Assembly: GCA_947169885.1 (NCBI GenBank)
Contig: CAMVRM010000038.1
Span: 1 to 34,396 of the forward strand
From: an uncultured Ruminococcus sp.
Lineage (GTDB): Bacteria > Bacillota > Clostridia > Oscillospirales > Ruminococcaceae
Direction of reading: 5' to 3'
Length of the DNA: 34,396 bases
Of this stretch, positions 8,046-15,385 are shown piece after piece (the first letter of the stretch is position 1; each line of letters opens with the position of its first letter). Both the position numbers and the translations under genes were made by a program. Below the pieces are notes generated by a model. That model was not told the origin of the DNA. It saw only the letters and a list, made by a program, of their open reading frames with translations, and ran no database searches.

Positions 8046-8444
8046 TCATATCCACCATTCAGGCGTGATCTCTCCCAGTTTCACCGTCCGTCCCGTTTTC
8101 GTGTCAAGCATTATCTCGATGTCCTTATAGCTGTCGGGCATGAGCTGTACCATAAGTTCCCTGCAAGCACCGCACGGCGCACCCGAACTTCCGTCAGGCA
8201 TGACCGCAAGCACTCTGTCTATCTCCTGCTCGCCGTTGGTCATCATGTTGAAAATAGCGTTTCTTTCGGCACAGATGCCGAGTGTCGAACAAGTGTCGAC
8301 ACAAACGCCCGTGTATATCCTCCCCGACTTCGACCTCACCGCCGCCGAGACCTCTCCGCAGGTGACGTAACCCGAAATTTTCCGTGCGTTCTGCACAGCT
8401 TTTGCGGCTTCAAACATCTCGTTCCAAATTTTATCCATTGTCAT
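8046..8444 (-). CDS. Cytidine deaminase-like protein (CDA fold)
   Basis: The protein has about 130 residues and the zinc-dependent deaminase signature CAERNAI followed by PCGACRE, giving a Cys/Glu and two-Cys zinc site. It differs from the second deaminase at 12767 in its ends and middle and looks nearer to blasticidin-S-deaminase-like or divergent CDA proteins. The true substrate (cytidine, deoxycytidine or another nucleoside) cannot be set from sequence. The ATG at 8444 overlaps the preceding acetyltransferase stop as ATGA, suggesting coupling. A second ATG at 8438 has better spacing (8 nt) from GAGG and may be the real start. The TerB gene begins about 20 nt downstream. Confidence 0.82.
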   Translation of the reverse strand: MTMDKIWNEMFEAAKAVQNARKISGYVTCGEVSAAVRSKSGRIYTGVCVDTCSTLGICAERNAIFNMMTNGEQEIDRVLAVMPDGSSGAPCGACRELMVQLMPDSYKDIEIMLDTKTGRTVKLGEITPEWWI

Positions 8445-8959
8445 TTCCTCACTATGTATCTGTTTATTTTTACTGTCTTATTTTTAAGCGGAAGAAATTC
8501 CTCATCGGTACGCTGATATTTCCCTCCGCACTTTTCTATAACACGTATCGAACCGATATTTTCGGGCATGGCATCAATACGCACCTCATTAAACCCACGC
8601 TCAAAAAGACAGGAAAGCACACCCTTGCAGGCTTCCGTCATTATTCCCTGCCCCCAGTATCTCCGGGACAGCACATACCCGATAACAGGCGTTCCGTCCA
8701 GATACCCCACAACATCTATACTGCCGATGAGCGCACCTGTTTCTTTCAGCACTATCGCAAAATTCAGGCGTTCGGGCTTTTCATATTCTTTCACCCACAT
8801 TTCAAGAACAGCCTTAGTCTCGTTTATATCCCTGTGAGTGTTCCATGTGAGATAGCGTGTTGCTTCGCTGTCGCCTGCCCAGCCCTCAAACATATCCCGA
8901 GCGTCAGAAAGTTCAAACGGACGAAGTGTAAGACGCTGTGTCTCCAATGTCAGTTTCAT
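8441..8959 (-). CDS. RimJ/RimL-type GNAT acetyltransferase
   Basis: From the ATG at 8959 the protein has 172 residues. It begins MKLTLETQRLTLRPFELSDA, the standard N-terminus of the RimJ/RimL branch (Acetyltransf_3), and has the acetyl-CoA loop in SRRYWGQGIMTEA and the C-terminal NIGSIRVIEKCGGKY segment. It probably acetylates an N-terminal amine or a small molecule; the target is unknown. The frame stays open up to 9019, but that extension runs through the rplS terminator hairpin. GAGG lies 9 nt before the ATG at 8959, so the shorter form is chosen. It would be the first gene of the minus-strand unit leading into the TerB module. Confidence 0.85.
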   Translation of the reverse strand: MKLTLETQRLTLRPFELSDARDMFEGWAGDSEATRYLTWNTHRDINETKAVLEMWVKEYEKPERLNFAIVLKETGALIGSIDVVGYLDGTPVIGYVLSRRYWGQGIMTEACKGVLSCLFERGFNEVRIDAMPENIGSIRVIEKCGGKYQRTDEEFLPLKNKTVKINRYIVRK

Positions 8960-8974
8960 ATATTTGTCCTCAAA

Positions 8975-9013
8975 AAGCAAAAAGAGCCGACGCTCCCAAA
9001 AGAACATCGGCTC
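8975..9013 (-). terminator. Terminator of rplS
   Basis: On the minus strand GAGCCGA and TCGGCTC form a stem around a 16-nt loop, followed by TTTTTGCTTTTT. It lies 15 nt past the rplS stop and leaves only about 15 nt before the next gene, so that unit may depend partly on read-through. Confidence 0.8.
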
Positions 9014-9027
9014 ACACATTCAGGCGA

Positions 9028-9375
9028 TTACTTGATAGCTTCCTTTACCTTAGCAGCCTTACCAACTCTGTCACGCAGATAGTAGAGCTTAGCACGGCGT
9101 ACCTTACCGGATCTTACGATCTCTACCTTCTCAACTGAGGGAGAATGTACAGGGAAGACTCTCTCGATACCACAGCCGTGTGCAACACGTCTTACAGTAA
9201 AGGTCTCGCTGATGCCGCCGTGTTTCTTGGCGATGATAGTACCCTCGAAGATCTGGATACGGCTGGGCTTGTCGCCCTCCTTGATCCTTACGTGTACCTT
9301 AACAAGATCGCCGACGTTAACTACGGGCATCTCCTTTTTCATGCTGTCCTGAGCAATGAGCTTCAATGCGTCCAT
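9028..9375 (-). CDS. rplS: 50S ribosomal protein L19
   Basis: The 115-residue protein is a full-length bacterial L19. It has GDLVKVHVRIKEGDKPSRIQIFEG near the N-terminus, then GGISETFTVRRVAHGCGIERVFPVHSP, and ends with VRRAKLYYLRDRVGKAAKVKE. L19 sits at the 30S/50S interface (bridge B8). A strong AGGAGG lies 9 nt before the ATG. The gene has its own promoter and a structured leader of about 180 nt, and ends in a good terminator. In many bacteria rplS follows rpsP-rimM-trmD; here it follows TIGR03936 instead, as a separate transcription unit. Confidence 0.97.
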   Translation of the reverse strand: MDALKLIAQDSMKKEMPVVNVGDLVKVHVRIKEGDKPSRIQIFEGTIIAKKHGGISETFTVRRVAHGCGIERVFPVHSPSVEKVEIVRSGKVRRAKLYYLRDRVGKAAKVKEAIK

Positions 9376-9558
9376 TTTTCTAAAACCTCCTGATGATTTT
9401 CAGACATTCATACGCCTTATGGCTCGTTCTCACCCGAACGAACAAGGTCAGAGGACTGTCCGCTTTAATGTCGTGCTGCGCACCTTTTGCCGCAGCGTTG
9501 GCATTAACTCCCGTCTGCGAAGCACAGACGGCTGCTGTTTTCACAGCTATTTAAATGC
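9376..9558 (-). ncRNA. Structured 5' leader of rplS (possible L19 autoregulatory leader)
   Basis: Between the predicted start site and the L19 ribosome site the minus strand can form several hairpins. These are GCTGT/ACAGC with a GAAA loop (9534-9547), CCGTCTG/CAGACGG (9511-9531), GCTGCG/CGCAGC (9475-9496) and CGTTC/GAACG (9425-9440). An autoregulatory L19 leader is known in Firmicutes (Rfam L19_leader). Whether this one matches that model cannot be tested by eye. Confidence 0.55.
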
Positions 9559-9564
9559 TTAAAT

Positions 9565-9593
9565 ATTATATCACATCACACGCCGTTTTTCAA
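9565..9593 (-). promoter_or_regulatory. rplS promoter
   Basis: On the minus strand TTGAAA (9588-9593) and TATAAT (9565-9570) are separated by 17 bp. It abuts the end of the TIGR03936 gene and would give a leader of about 180 nt. Confidence 0.85.
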
Positions 9594-9600
9594 TAGGCAT

Positions 9601-10314
9601 TTAAGCAAATTCTTCACCGTTCGCAGCAAGTATTTTTGTGCGTTCTGTACAAACTTGTTCGGGTTCAGTCTGAGCGAAAGCAAAAAACGCATCAGTCACC
9701 ACCGAACTGTTAAGGTTGAACTCACCGCCTGCGGGAAGTCTCAGGGTCAGCATCAGCGCATTTTCCCGTGCCTGCGCCGAAACGACCGTGATATGCGGCT
9801 TTATGTCAACAAGCTTCACGCCGCCCTGCTTTCTGCCTTTTTTGGGCTTGGTGCGTTTTTCTATCGTTATTTCTTCCTGCGAGACAAACTCCTGCCATTT
9901 TTCAAGCAGGCTGTCGGCAGGCGCATCGAGTTCGGCACGGATAACGTATTCCGCAGAAGCGATGTCCGTGTGCTTCATGACTGGACGTGCGGCGCTGACG
10001 AAATACAGTCCCTCGGGCATGGAAGAATTGAGCATATCCACCACCTTATCGAACGGTATGTCCTCGGTAAGCGCAATGTCAAGTATCTCAACTTTACTGT
10101 CAGTCCCGAGCGGCAGTGCAAGCGGAAACATAAGATAAGCGTGAGGATTGAACCCCTGCGTATACCAGATCGGCACACGGGCACGCTTTATCGCACGCTG
10201 CATGGTGCGCATAAGGTCAAGGTGCGAGATATACCTTGCTCTCCCCTCCTTGGCGTAAGTCAGGCGGTAGTCCCACCGCTCAATATTCAGATTCTGATTT
10301 TTCGGCATCAACAT
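9601..10314 (-). CDS. TIGR03936 family radical SAM-associated protein (DUF2344)
   Basis: The 237-residue protein contains RYISHLDLMRTMQRAIKRA and YTQGFNPHAYLMFPLALPLG, the hallmarks of TIGR03936/DUF2344. Members are nearly always next to or fused to the TIGR03960 radical SAM protein, as here, and are thought to be its partner in an RNA or protein modification that is not settled. The ATG has AAGGGG 9 nt upstream. It starts 85 nt after the TIGR03960 stop, across an AT-rich gap of TAAGAAATAAA-type repeats. In many clostridia the pair precedes rng-rplU-rpmA; here rplS follows. Confidence 0.92.
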   Translation of the reverse strand: MLMPKNQNLNIERWDYRLTYAKEGRARYISHLDLMRTMQRAIKRARVPIWYTQGFNPHAYLMFPLALPLGTDSKVEILDIALTEDIPFDKVVDMLNSSMPEGLYFVSAARPVMKHTDIASAEYVIRAELDAPADSLLEKWQEFVSQEEITIEKRTKPKKGRKQGGVKLVDIKPHITVVSAQARENALMLTLRLPAGGEFNLNSSVVTDAFFAFAQTEPEQVCTERTKILAANGEEFA

Positions 10315-10399
10315 ATCAAAACACCCCTTAGGAATGTCGGAGCTTTCTATTATCTTAACTCTTATTTTTTAACTTTATTTCTTAACTTTTATTTCTTAT

Positions 10400-12253
10400 T
10401 TAATTACAGGCGCAGTATTTGCCGCCGTACTGACGGCTTATTCCGCAGGCAGAACAGCCCTCCGCACAGTTGCGTGTAGTTACGGCTTCATGCGCACGCT
10501 TGTTCTCACGCACAAAAAATTCTCTCGACACAAGATAATCAAGATGCGCCCACGGCATCACCTCGTCATAACTGCGGCGGCGGTTCGCATAAAACTCACG
10601 GTCTATGCCGCACTCGCTGAACGCTTCTTCCCACAGATCGGGACGGAAATGCTCGTCCCAGCTGTCAAGGATACAGCCCTTTTTCCATGCAGTATAAATA
10701 ACATCACAAATGCGCCTGTCGCCCCTCGCCAGCACCGCTTCCAGCATCGAAACAGGCTGTTGGTGATAGGAAAAACGTATCTTCTTCGAGCGGATAGCGT
10801 CAATGATAAGCTTCTGCTTGCGGTCTATCTCTTCGGGCGTTGCCTGCGGCTCAAACTCGAACGGTGTGAACGGCTTGGGAACAAAAGTCGCCGCAGAAAC
10901 AGACACCTGTATCGAACTTGCACGCATCTCCTTGGGAGTCTGGTAGTAAAGCTCCACGACCTTGTGCGCAAGTTCCGCTATCCCCAGCACGTCCTCGTCC
11001 GTTTCCTCGGGCAGACCGAGCATAAAGTACAGCTTCACCGTGCCGTAGCCTGCCTCGAACGCCATTTTGCAGGTGTGCATTATCTCGTCCTCGGTGATGT
11101 TCTTGTTGATAACGTCACGAAGCTTCTGAGTGCCTGCCTCGGGTGCGAATGTTAGTCCGCTTTTTCGTACACTTGCTATTTTTTCGAGCAGTTCCTCGCT
11201 GAACTTGTCGATACGCAGACTGGGCAGAGACAGGTTTATGCGCTCACTGTCAGTGTAGTCGGCAAGCGTGTCCAGCAGTTCTTCTATCTGCGAATGGTCG
11301 CTGGTCGAAAGTGACGAGAGCGACACCTGTTCATAACCCGTCTGTTCGCAAAGGCACTTTGTCTCATGCTCGATAGTCCCGATGCTTTTTTCACGGAAAG
11401 GACGGTAAATAAAGCCTGCCTGACAGAAACGGCAGCCACGTATACAGCCCCTCAGCACTTCAACGACCGCACGGTCATGCACGATAGACGTGAACGGCAC
11501 GACAAAACTCTCGGGGTAAAAGCTTTTGTCAAGATCGGAAATGACACGCTTTTTCACACGCTCCGGAACGCCCTCACGGTTTGGTACAACTTTTTGTACA
11601 GTTCCGTCATCGTTGTAGCTGACATCATAGAAAGACGGAACATAGATGCCCTCGATCTTCGCCGCTTCCGCAAGAAACTGTTCTTTGGTGGGAGACAGCG
11701 GCTTCATGCGCTCATACAGTTCCATAAGTTCGCAGTTGACTTCTTCGCCCTCACCGATTATGAACAGGTCAAAAAAATCCGCCATAGGTTCGGGGTCACA
11801 GACACACGGACCGCCTGCGACTACAAGAGGGGTAAGTTCTTTTCTGTCTCGGGAATGCACAGGCAGACCTGCAAGATCGAGCATTTCAAGAACATTCGTA
11901 TAGCTCAGTTCATATTGCAGAGTAAAGCCGATAAAGTCAAAATCCCGTATCGGGTCAAGGCTTTCGAGGGCATAAAGCGGAATATCGTTCTCACGCATTT
12001 TCTGAGCGAAGTCCTTTTCGGGCATAAAGACACGTTCGCACCACCAGTTCGGGCGGCTGTTTTTCAGTCCGTAGAGTATCTTCATGCCGAGGTGGCTCAT
12101 GCCAACGTCATAAACATCGGGGAAGCAGAATGCAAAGCGCACATCGACCTCAGACTTGTCCTTGACGACCTGTCCCAGTTCGCCGCCGATATAGCGTGCA
12201 GGGCGCTGGACTTTGAGCAGAAGTTTTTCTATTTTTTGCTGAATATCTTTCAT
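10400..12253 (-). CDS. TIGR03960 family B12-binding-domain/radical SAM protein
   Basis: The protein has 617 residues from the ATG at 12253. The N-terminal part (to about 200) has the B12-binding-like Rossmann region with VVAGGPCVCDPEPMADFFD and IIGEGEE. The radical SAM domain has CIRGCRFC with Cys at about 270, 274 and 277 for the 4Fe-4S cluster. The C-terminus is also Cys-rich (CAEGCSACG and CAC), suggesting a second metal site. The family's reaction is not established; it always pairs with TIGR03936. An upstream TTG at 12271 is in frame, but AAGGA sits 8 nt before the ATG and decides the start. The promoter upstream has perfect consensus hexamers. Confidence 0.93.
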   Translation of the reverse strand: MKDIQQKIEKLLLKVQRPARYIGGELGQVVKDKSEVDVRFAFCFPDVYDVGMSHLGMKILYGLKNSRPNWWCERVFMPEKDFAQKMRENDIPLYALESLDPIRDFDFIGFTLQYELSYTNVLEMLDLAGLPVHSRDRKELTPLVVAGGPCVCDPEPMADFFDLFIIGEGEEVNCELMELYERMKPLSPTKEQFLAEAAKIEGIYVPSFYDVSYNDDGTVQKVVPNREGVPERVKKRVISDLDKSFYPESFVVPFTSIVHDRAVVEVLRGCIRGCRFCQAGFIYRPFREKSIGTIEHETKCLCEQTGYEQVSLSSLSTSDHSQIEELLDTLADYTDSERINLSLPSLRIDKFSEELLEKIASVRKSGLTFAPEAGTQKLRDVINKNITEDEIMHTCKMAFEAGYGTVKLYFMLGLPEETDEDVLGIAELAHKVVELYYQTPKEMRASSIQVSVSAATFVPKPFTPFEFEPQATPEEIDRKQKLIIDAIRSKKIRFSYHQQPVSMLEAVLARGDRRICDVIYTAWKKGCILDSWDEHFRPDLWEEAFSECGIDREFYANRRRSYDEVMPWAHLDYLVSREFFVRENKRAHEAVTTRNCAEGCSACGISRQYGGKYCACN

Positions 12254-12288
12254 AACAAGTATCCTTTTCAAAAATATATATCTTTATA

Positions 12289-12317
12289 ATTATACCATTT
12301 TTATCCGCAACTGTCAA
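12289..12317 (-). promoter_or_regulatory. Consensus sigma-A promoter of the TIGR03960-TIGR03936 unit
   Basis: On the minus strand TTGACA (12312-12317) and TATAAT (12289-12294) are separated by 17 bp, with TGG just before the -10. Both hexamers match consensus exactly. Confidence 0.9.
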
Positions 12318-12420
12318 TGATAAATAAGAAATAAGAATGAAGAAAGTTTCTTTAAAGAAGAAAATAAGAAAGTCGGTATATTTTAGGACGGCTCTAAATA
12401 GTAAATTTTTTGTGAACCGC

Positions 12421-12449
12421 TTGCAATTGCTCAAAAACAGTGATATAAT
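12421..12449 (+). promoter_or_regulatory. Promoter of the T-box-cdd-pheS operon
   Basis: TTGCAA (12421-12426) and TATAAT (12444-12449) have a 17-bp spacer. Transcription would start near 12456, just before the first T-box helix. A 12-bp palindrome, TTCTTTAAAGAA (12348-12359), lies between this and the divergent promoter. Confidence 0.82.
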
Positions 12450-12455
12450 GTTTAT

Positions 12456-12732
12456 GTAAACGCTTTGACCGAACACAGTAAGTCATCAGAACACATAATA
12501 CCTTCTAAAAGAGAGGGTGCGCCATTGGCTGAAAGCGCACCCGGAGAACTCTGATGACCGAATTTCATTCGTGAGCGGCTGTTCCGAACGAGGCTTATCC
12601 CCAGTAAGTACAGACGTATTCCCTGCGTTAAGGGGCGTGAAAGTAACAGCTTTCGGGAACGATATGGGTGGTTTATAAACATCGCTTTCTATTCAAGAGC
12701 CTTGTCCCGTATTGGACAACAGGCTCTTTTTT
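12456..12732 (+). promoter_or_regulatory. T-box leader with a phenylalanine specifier
   Basis: The base stem pairs CGCTT (12461) with GAGCG (12573). AGTA (12477-12480) marks the 5' side of the specifier loop. TCATCAGA (12483) pairs with TCTGATGA (12550), and the distal arm GGGTGCGC/GCGCACCC carries ATTGGCTGAAAG, the GNUG-type apical loop. On the 3' side GAATTTCATTCGTGAG gives TTC at 12564-12566 (or TTT one base earlier), both Phe codons. The T-box core is GGGTGG at 12666-12671, with CGAT/ATCG as antiterminator arms, and an intrinsic terminator follows. Uncharged tRNA-Phe would favour antitermination. The core lacks the usual ACCGCG continuation, so this is a variant. Confidence 0.85.
12696..12732 (+). 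terminator. T-box-controlled intrinsic terminator
   Basis: AGAGCC-TTGTCC pairs with GGACAA-CA-GGCTCT and is followed by a run of T at 12727-12732. It ends about 35 nt before the cdd start codon. Confidence 0.85.
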
Positions 12733-12766
12733 GATTATGATAATTTTTGGTGCGGAGGTGTTATTT

Positions 12767-13147
12767 TTGACAGATGAGGAACTTTTAAAACTGGCTGAAA
12801 AGGCGGCTGAACATTCCTACTGCAAGTACTCGGGATTCAGTGTCGGGGCGGCGCTTTTATGTGAGGACGGCACTGTTTTTACAGGCTGCAACGTTGAAAA
12901 CGGCTCTTTCTCGCTCGCCAACTGCGCAGAACGGACGGCAGTTTTCAAGGCTGTTTCCGAGGGTCACAGAAGCTTTCGGAAGATAGCCGTTGTCGGCAGT
13001 GCTGACGGTGACTTTTCAAAAGCCTGCTTTCCCTGCGGCGCTTGTCTGCAAGTGCTGAGCGAGTTCTGCGGCGGTGACTTCACTTTCGTGCTTCCTGACG
13101 GGGCTTACACGCTCGATGATCTTCTTCCGAAAAGATTCGAGCTTTGA
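12767..13147 (+). CDS. cdd: Cytidine deaminase
   Basis: Starting at a TTG, the protein has 126 residues, the normal length of tetrameric bacterial Cdd. It has the N-terminal helix and YCKYSGFSVGAALL, the catalytic NCAERTA and the zinc-binding PCGACLQ. It deaminates cytidine and deoxycytidine to uridine forms in pyrimidine salvage. The TTG is chosen because GGAGG lies 8 nt upstream and the family begins just here. A longer frame from 12668 would run back through the terminator and T-box. The gene is the first behind the Phe T-box and is 48 nt before pheS, an unusual place for a salvage enzyme. Confidence 0.93.
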   Translation: MTDEELLKLAEKAAEHSYCKYSGFSVGAALLCEDGTVFTGCNVENGSFSLANCAERTAVFKAVSEGHRSFRKIAVVGSADGDFSKACFPCGACLQVLSEFCGGDFTFVLPDGAYTLDDLLPKRFEL

Positions 13148-13195
13148 TATTTGACAGATCAAATAATACTTTATAAATAATTGGAGGAATAAAAC

Positions 13196-14215
13196 ATGAC
13201 CGAACAGCTAAAAGCTATCGAGGAAAAGGCAAAAGAGGAACTCTCGAAAGCCGTTGACCTCAAATCGCTCGACGAGATAAGAGTTAAGTTTCTTGGCAAA
13301 AAGGGCGAGATCACAGGCATCTTAAAACAAATGGGCAAACTCAGCCCCGAGGAAAGACCCGTTATCGGTCAGCTCGCCAACAAAGTAAGAGCTGACATCG
13401 AGGAGTCTATCACCGCTGCACAGAACACGCTCAAAAGCATGGCTGCCGCAAAGAAACTGGAAGCAGAACGCATAGACGTAACGCTCCCCGGAAAAGCTCC
13501 CAGACTGGGCGCTGCTCACCCCCTGAACGCTACTCTTGCTGAGGTCGAGGAAGTGTTCCTCGGCATGGGCTTTGACATCGTTGAAGGACCCGAAGTCGAG
13601 ACAGATCACTACTGCTTTGAGGCGCTCAATATGCCTAAGCATCACCCCGCCCGTGACACTCAGGATACTTTCTACATAAACGAGAATGTTCTGCTGAGAA
13701 CTCAGACTTCTTCCGTTCAGATACGCACTATGGAACAGATGAAGCCCCCTATCCGCATCATCTCCCCGGGACGTGTTTACCGTTCTGACGCTGTTGACGC
13801 TACTCACTCTCCCCTGTTCCACCAGATCGAGGGTCTTGTTATCGACAAGGGCATCACAATGGCTGACCTTAAAGGCACTCTTGAACTGCTGCTGCGCAGA
13901 CTTTACGGCGAGGACACTCAGCTGAGATTCCGTCCCCACCACTTCCCTTACACCGAGCCTTCCGCAGAAGTTGACCTTATGTGCTTCAACTGCCACGGCA
14001 AGGGCTGTTCCATGTGCAAGGGCGAAGGCTATGTTGAGCTGTTAGGCTCCGGCATGGTACACCCCAAAGTACTCGAAGGCTGCGGCATAGACCCCGAAGT
14101 TTACAGCGGTTTCGCTTTCGGAATAGGTCTTGAACGCATCACCATGGGCAGATACAGCATCAACGATATGCGCCTGCTCTATGAGAACGATATGCGTTTC
14201 CTCAACCAGTTCTGA
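13196..14215 (+). CDS. pheS: Phenylalanine--tRNA ligase alpha subunit
   Basis: The 339-residue protein is full length. It has the N-terminal coiled coil, the class II motif region [12 protein letters not shown], then [15 protein letters not shown] and [17 protein letters not shown]. The C-terminal motif 3 is [13 protein letters not shown], followed by [16 protein letters not shown]. The [17 protein letters not shown] insertion is common in Firmicute PheS. It forms the alpha2-beta2 enzyme with PheT and charges tRNA-Phe. GGAGG lies 7 nt before the ATG. PheT is not next door: three unrelated genes (14241-16066) lie between. Confidence 0.97.
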   Translation: MTEQLKAIEEKAKEELSKAVDLKSLDEIRVKFLGKKGEITGILKQMGKLSPEERPVIGQLANKVRADIEESITAAQNTLKSMAAAKKLEAERIDVTLPGKAPRLGAAHPLNATLAEVEEVFLGMGFDIVEGPEVETDHYCFEALNMPKHHPARDTQDTFYINENVLLRTQTSSVQIRTMEQMKPPIRIISPGRVYRSDAVDATHSPLFHQIEGLVIDKGITMADLKGTLELLLRRLYGEDTQLRFRPHHFPYTEPSAEVDLMCFNCHGKGCSMCKGEGYVELLGSGMVHPKVLEGCGIDPEVYSGFAFGIGLERITMGRYSINDMRLLYENDMRFLNQF

Positions 14216-14240
14216 TATATAGATATAAAGGAGAAAACAA

Positions 14241-14795
14241 ATGCAGAACAATGTTAAAGAATGCTGGTTCTATCAGCTTTGCAAAAAAGAATGTGCAAAA
14301 GATGTAGGTCTGATATTCGTGGGCATAGCGATAGTTGCTGTGTGCCTGCTGCTGTTCATGGTCGTTATAAGCACCTATCAGATACTGGGTATCATTTTCG
14401 GCATCGCACTTATCATAGGCGGTTTTGCTGCATTTTTCGGCAAGCTCCCCAAAGTGAGGACTTTCCTCGAATCAATGCCCTATGAGTGGTACAAGACCCT
14501 CGGAAATGTTCCGCCGAAAGATATGTACAAGACCTTCTACTTCACTGATTATTACCTTTGCATACCCGGTGAATATGTCATGGTGAGATATACAGACATA
14601 CTTGACATAAAGATCACCGAGAACCGCACCAACGGCGTAACTAACGGCTACACTGTCGGACTTGTGCTTGCAGGCGCAAAGAACGGCGTTGATGCCACTG
14701 TCAAGGAGTGGAAAAGCTTCGGCACGACTTATCAGCAGCTTGTTGACGAGATAAACGCACGCAAGCTCGCTATGGCTCAGGCTGTTCAGGGCTGA
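14241..14795 (+). CDS. Small membrane protein with two TM segments and a PH-like cytosolic domain, function unknown
   Basis: This 184-residue protein is not a named family that I recognise. Two hydrophobic segments lie at about 22-45 and 47-67. The C-terminal soluble region has the run YFTDYYLCIPGEY followed by VRYTDILDIKITE, a pattern like bacterial PH-type domains (a buried strand, then a Y-x-DI strand). The next gene has the same layout and a similar run, so the two are probably paralogues. AAGGAG precedes the ATG. Its TGA overlaps the next ATG by one base (TGATG), so they are coupled. Position inside a Phe-tRNA synthetase operon is conserved context at most and does not give a function. 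Confidence 0.75.
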   Translation: MQNNVKECWFYQLCKKECAKDVGLIFVGIAIVAVCLLLFMVVISTYQILGIIFGIALIIGGFAAFFGKLPKVRTFLESMPYEWYKTLGNVPPKDMYKTFYFTDYYLCIPGEYVMVRYTDILDIKITENRTNGVTNGYTVGLVLAGAKNGVDATVKEWKSFGTTYQQLVDEINARKLAMAQAVQG

Positions 14796-15370
14796 TGAAC
14801 GCAAAGTTCTGCAAAAGGCGCTTTCTTAAAACGGCTGCATACGCCGCACCGTTAATGCTCGTTCTCATATGGCTGCTTCCGCTCATCATATGGTACAGAC
14901 TGACGGAATACTCCGACCACACCGTGAGCGAGTTCTTTAACTTCGTTGGCAAAAAAGGCGTTATCATCTATTCAATAGCAGTTGTTCTGTTCATCATCGT
15001 GTACTTTGTAAAAAGATACATGGATTTTTCGGAACAGCTGAAAGATCTTCACTTTTCGGGAAAGACGGAATGCGAGTACAAGCTCGCACTTTTCCGCCTG
15101 ACACTCACCGATGAGGGACTTATCTGCACAAACGGAATGGCTGTGAAATATGCCGATATAGACCGTGTGCTTATCGAATGCAGCGAAACGGAATCGCTTA
15201 ACGTTTATCATATGTACGTCTACCGTCACGAGGGAAAACGGCTGATGATCCCCGTGGGCTTGCGCACCATGCCGAAAAGCTTTGACGCTGAACTTGAAAA
15301 GTATAATGTTGAGGTTCTGCGGCAGATGCGTCCGCTGTTCGGCAGGAGCGGCAGGATAAGAAATGAATGA
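14795..15370 (+). CDS. Second small membrane protein, two TM segments plus PH-like domain, function unknown
   Basis: The 191-residue protein has a basic N-terminus (MNAKFCKRRFLK), TM segments at about 14-34 and 53-70, and a cytosolic part with LTLTDEGLICTNG then VKYADIDRVLIECSE. This matches the first protein's TD..L / Y-x-DI pattern. The later MYVYRHEGKRLMIPVGL strand fits a YcxB-like or PH-like fold. The start is fixed by the TGATG overlap with the preceding gene. The pair could form a hetero-oligomer in the membrane; that is inference from layout and coupling. It ends 15 nt before the next gene. Confidence 0.75.
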   Translation: MNAKFCKRRFLKTAAYAAPLMLVLIWLLPLIIWYRLTEYSDHTVSEFFNFVGKKGVIIYSIAVVLFIIVYFVKRYMDFSEQLKDLHFSGKTECEYKLALFRLTLTDEGLICTNGMAVKYADIDRVLIECSETESLNVYHMYVYRHEGKRLMIPVGLRTMPKSFDAELEKYNVEVLRQMRPLFGRSGRIRNE

Positions 15371-15385
15371 CTGTGGAGGTTCATA

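Noticed and set aside
8960-9019. Longer N-terminus of the RimJ/L-type acetyltransferase
   Set aside because: It would be translated from the rplS terminator hairpin; the family N-terminus and GAGG fit the ATG at 8959.
9655-10479. Plus-strand open frame of 274 codons opposite TIGR03936
   Set aside because: Antisense shadow that also runs through the AT-rich gap between two minus-strand genes; no support for translation.
11366-12289. Long plus-strand open frame (307 codons) opposite the TIGR03960 gene
   Set aside because: It is antisense to a clear radical SAM gene with good start and promoter, lacks a ribosome site, and its product resembles no family.
12668-12766. Longer N-terminus of Cdd
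   Set aside because: The extension covers the T-box core and terminator; GGAGG before the TTG at 12767 and the family length decide the start.
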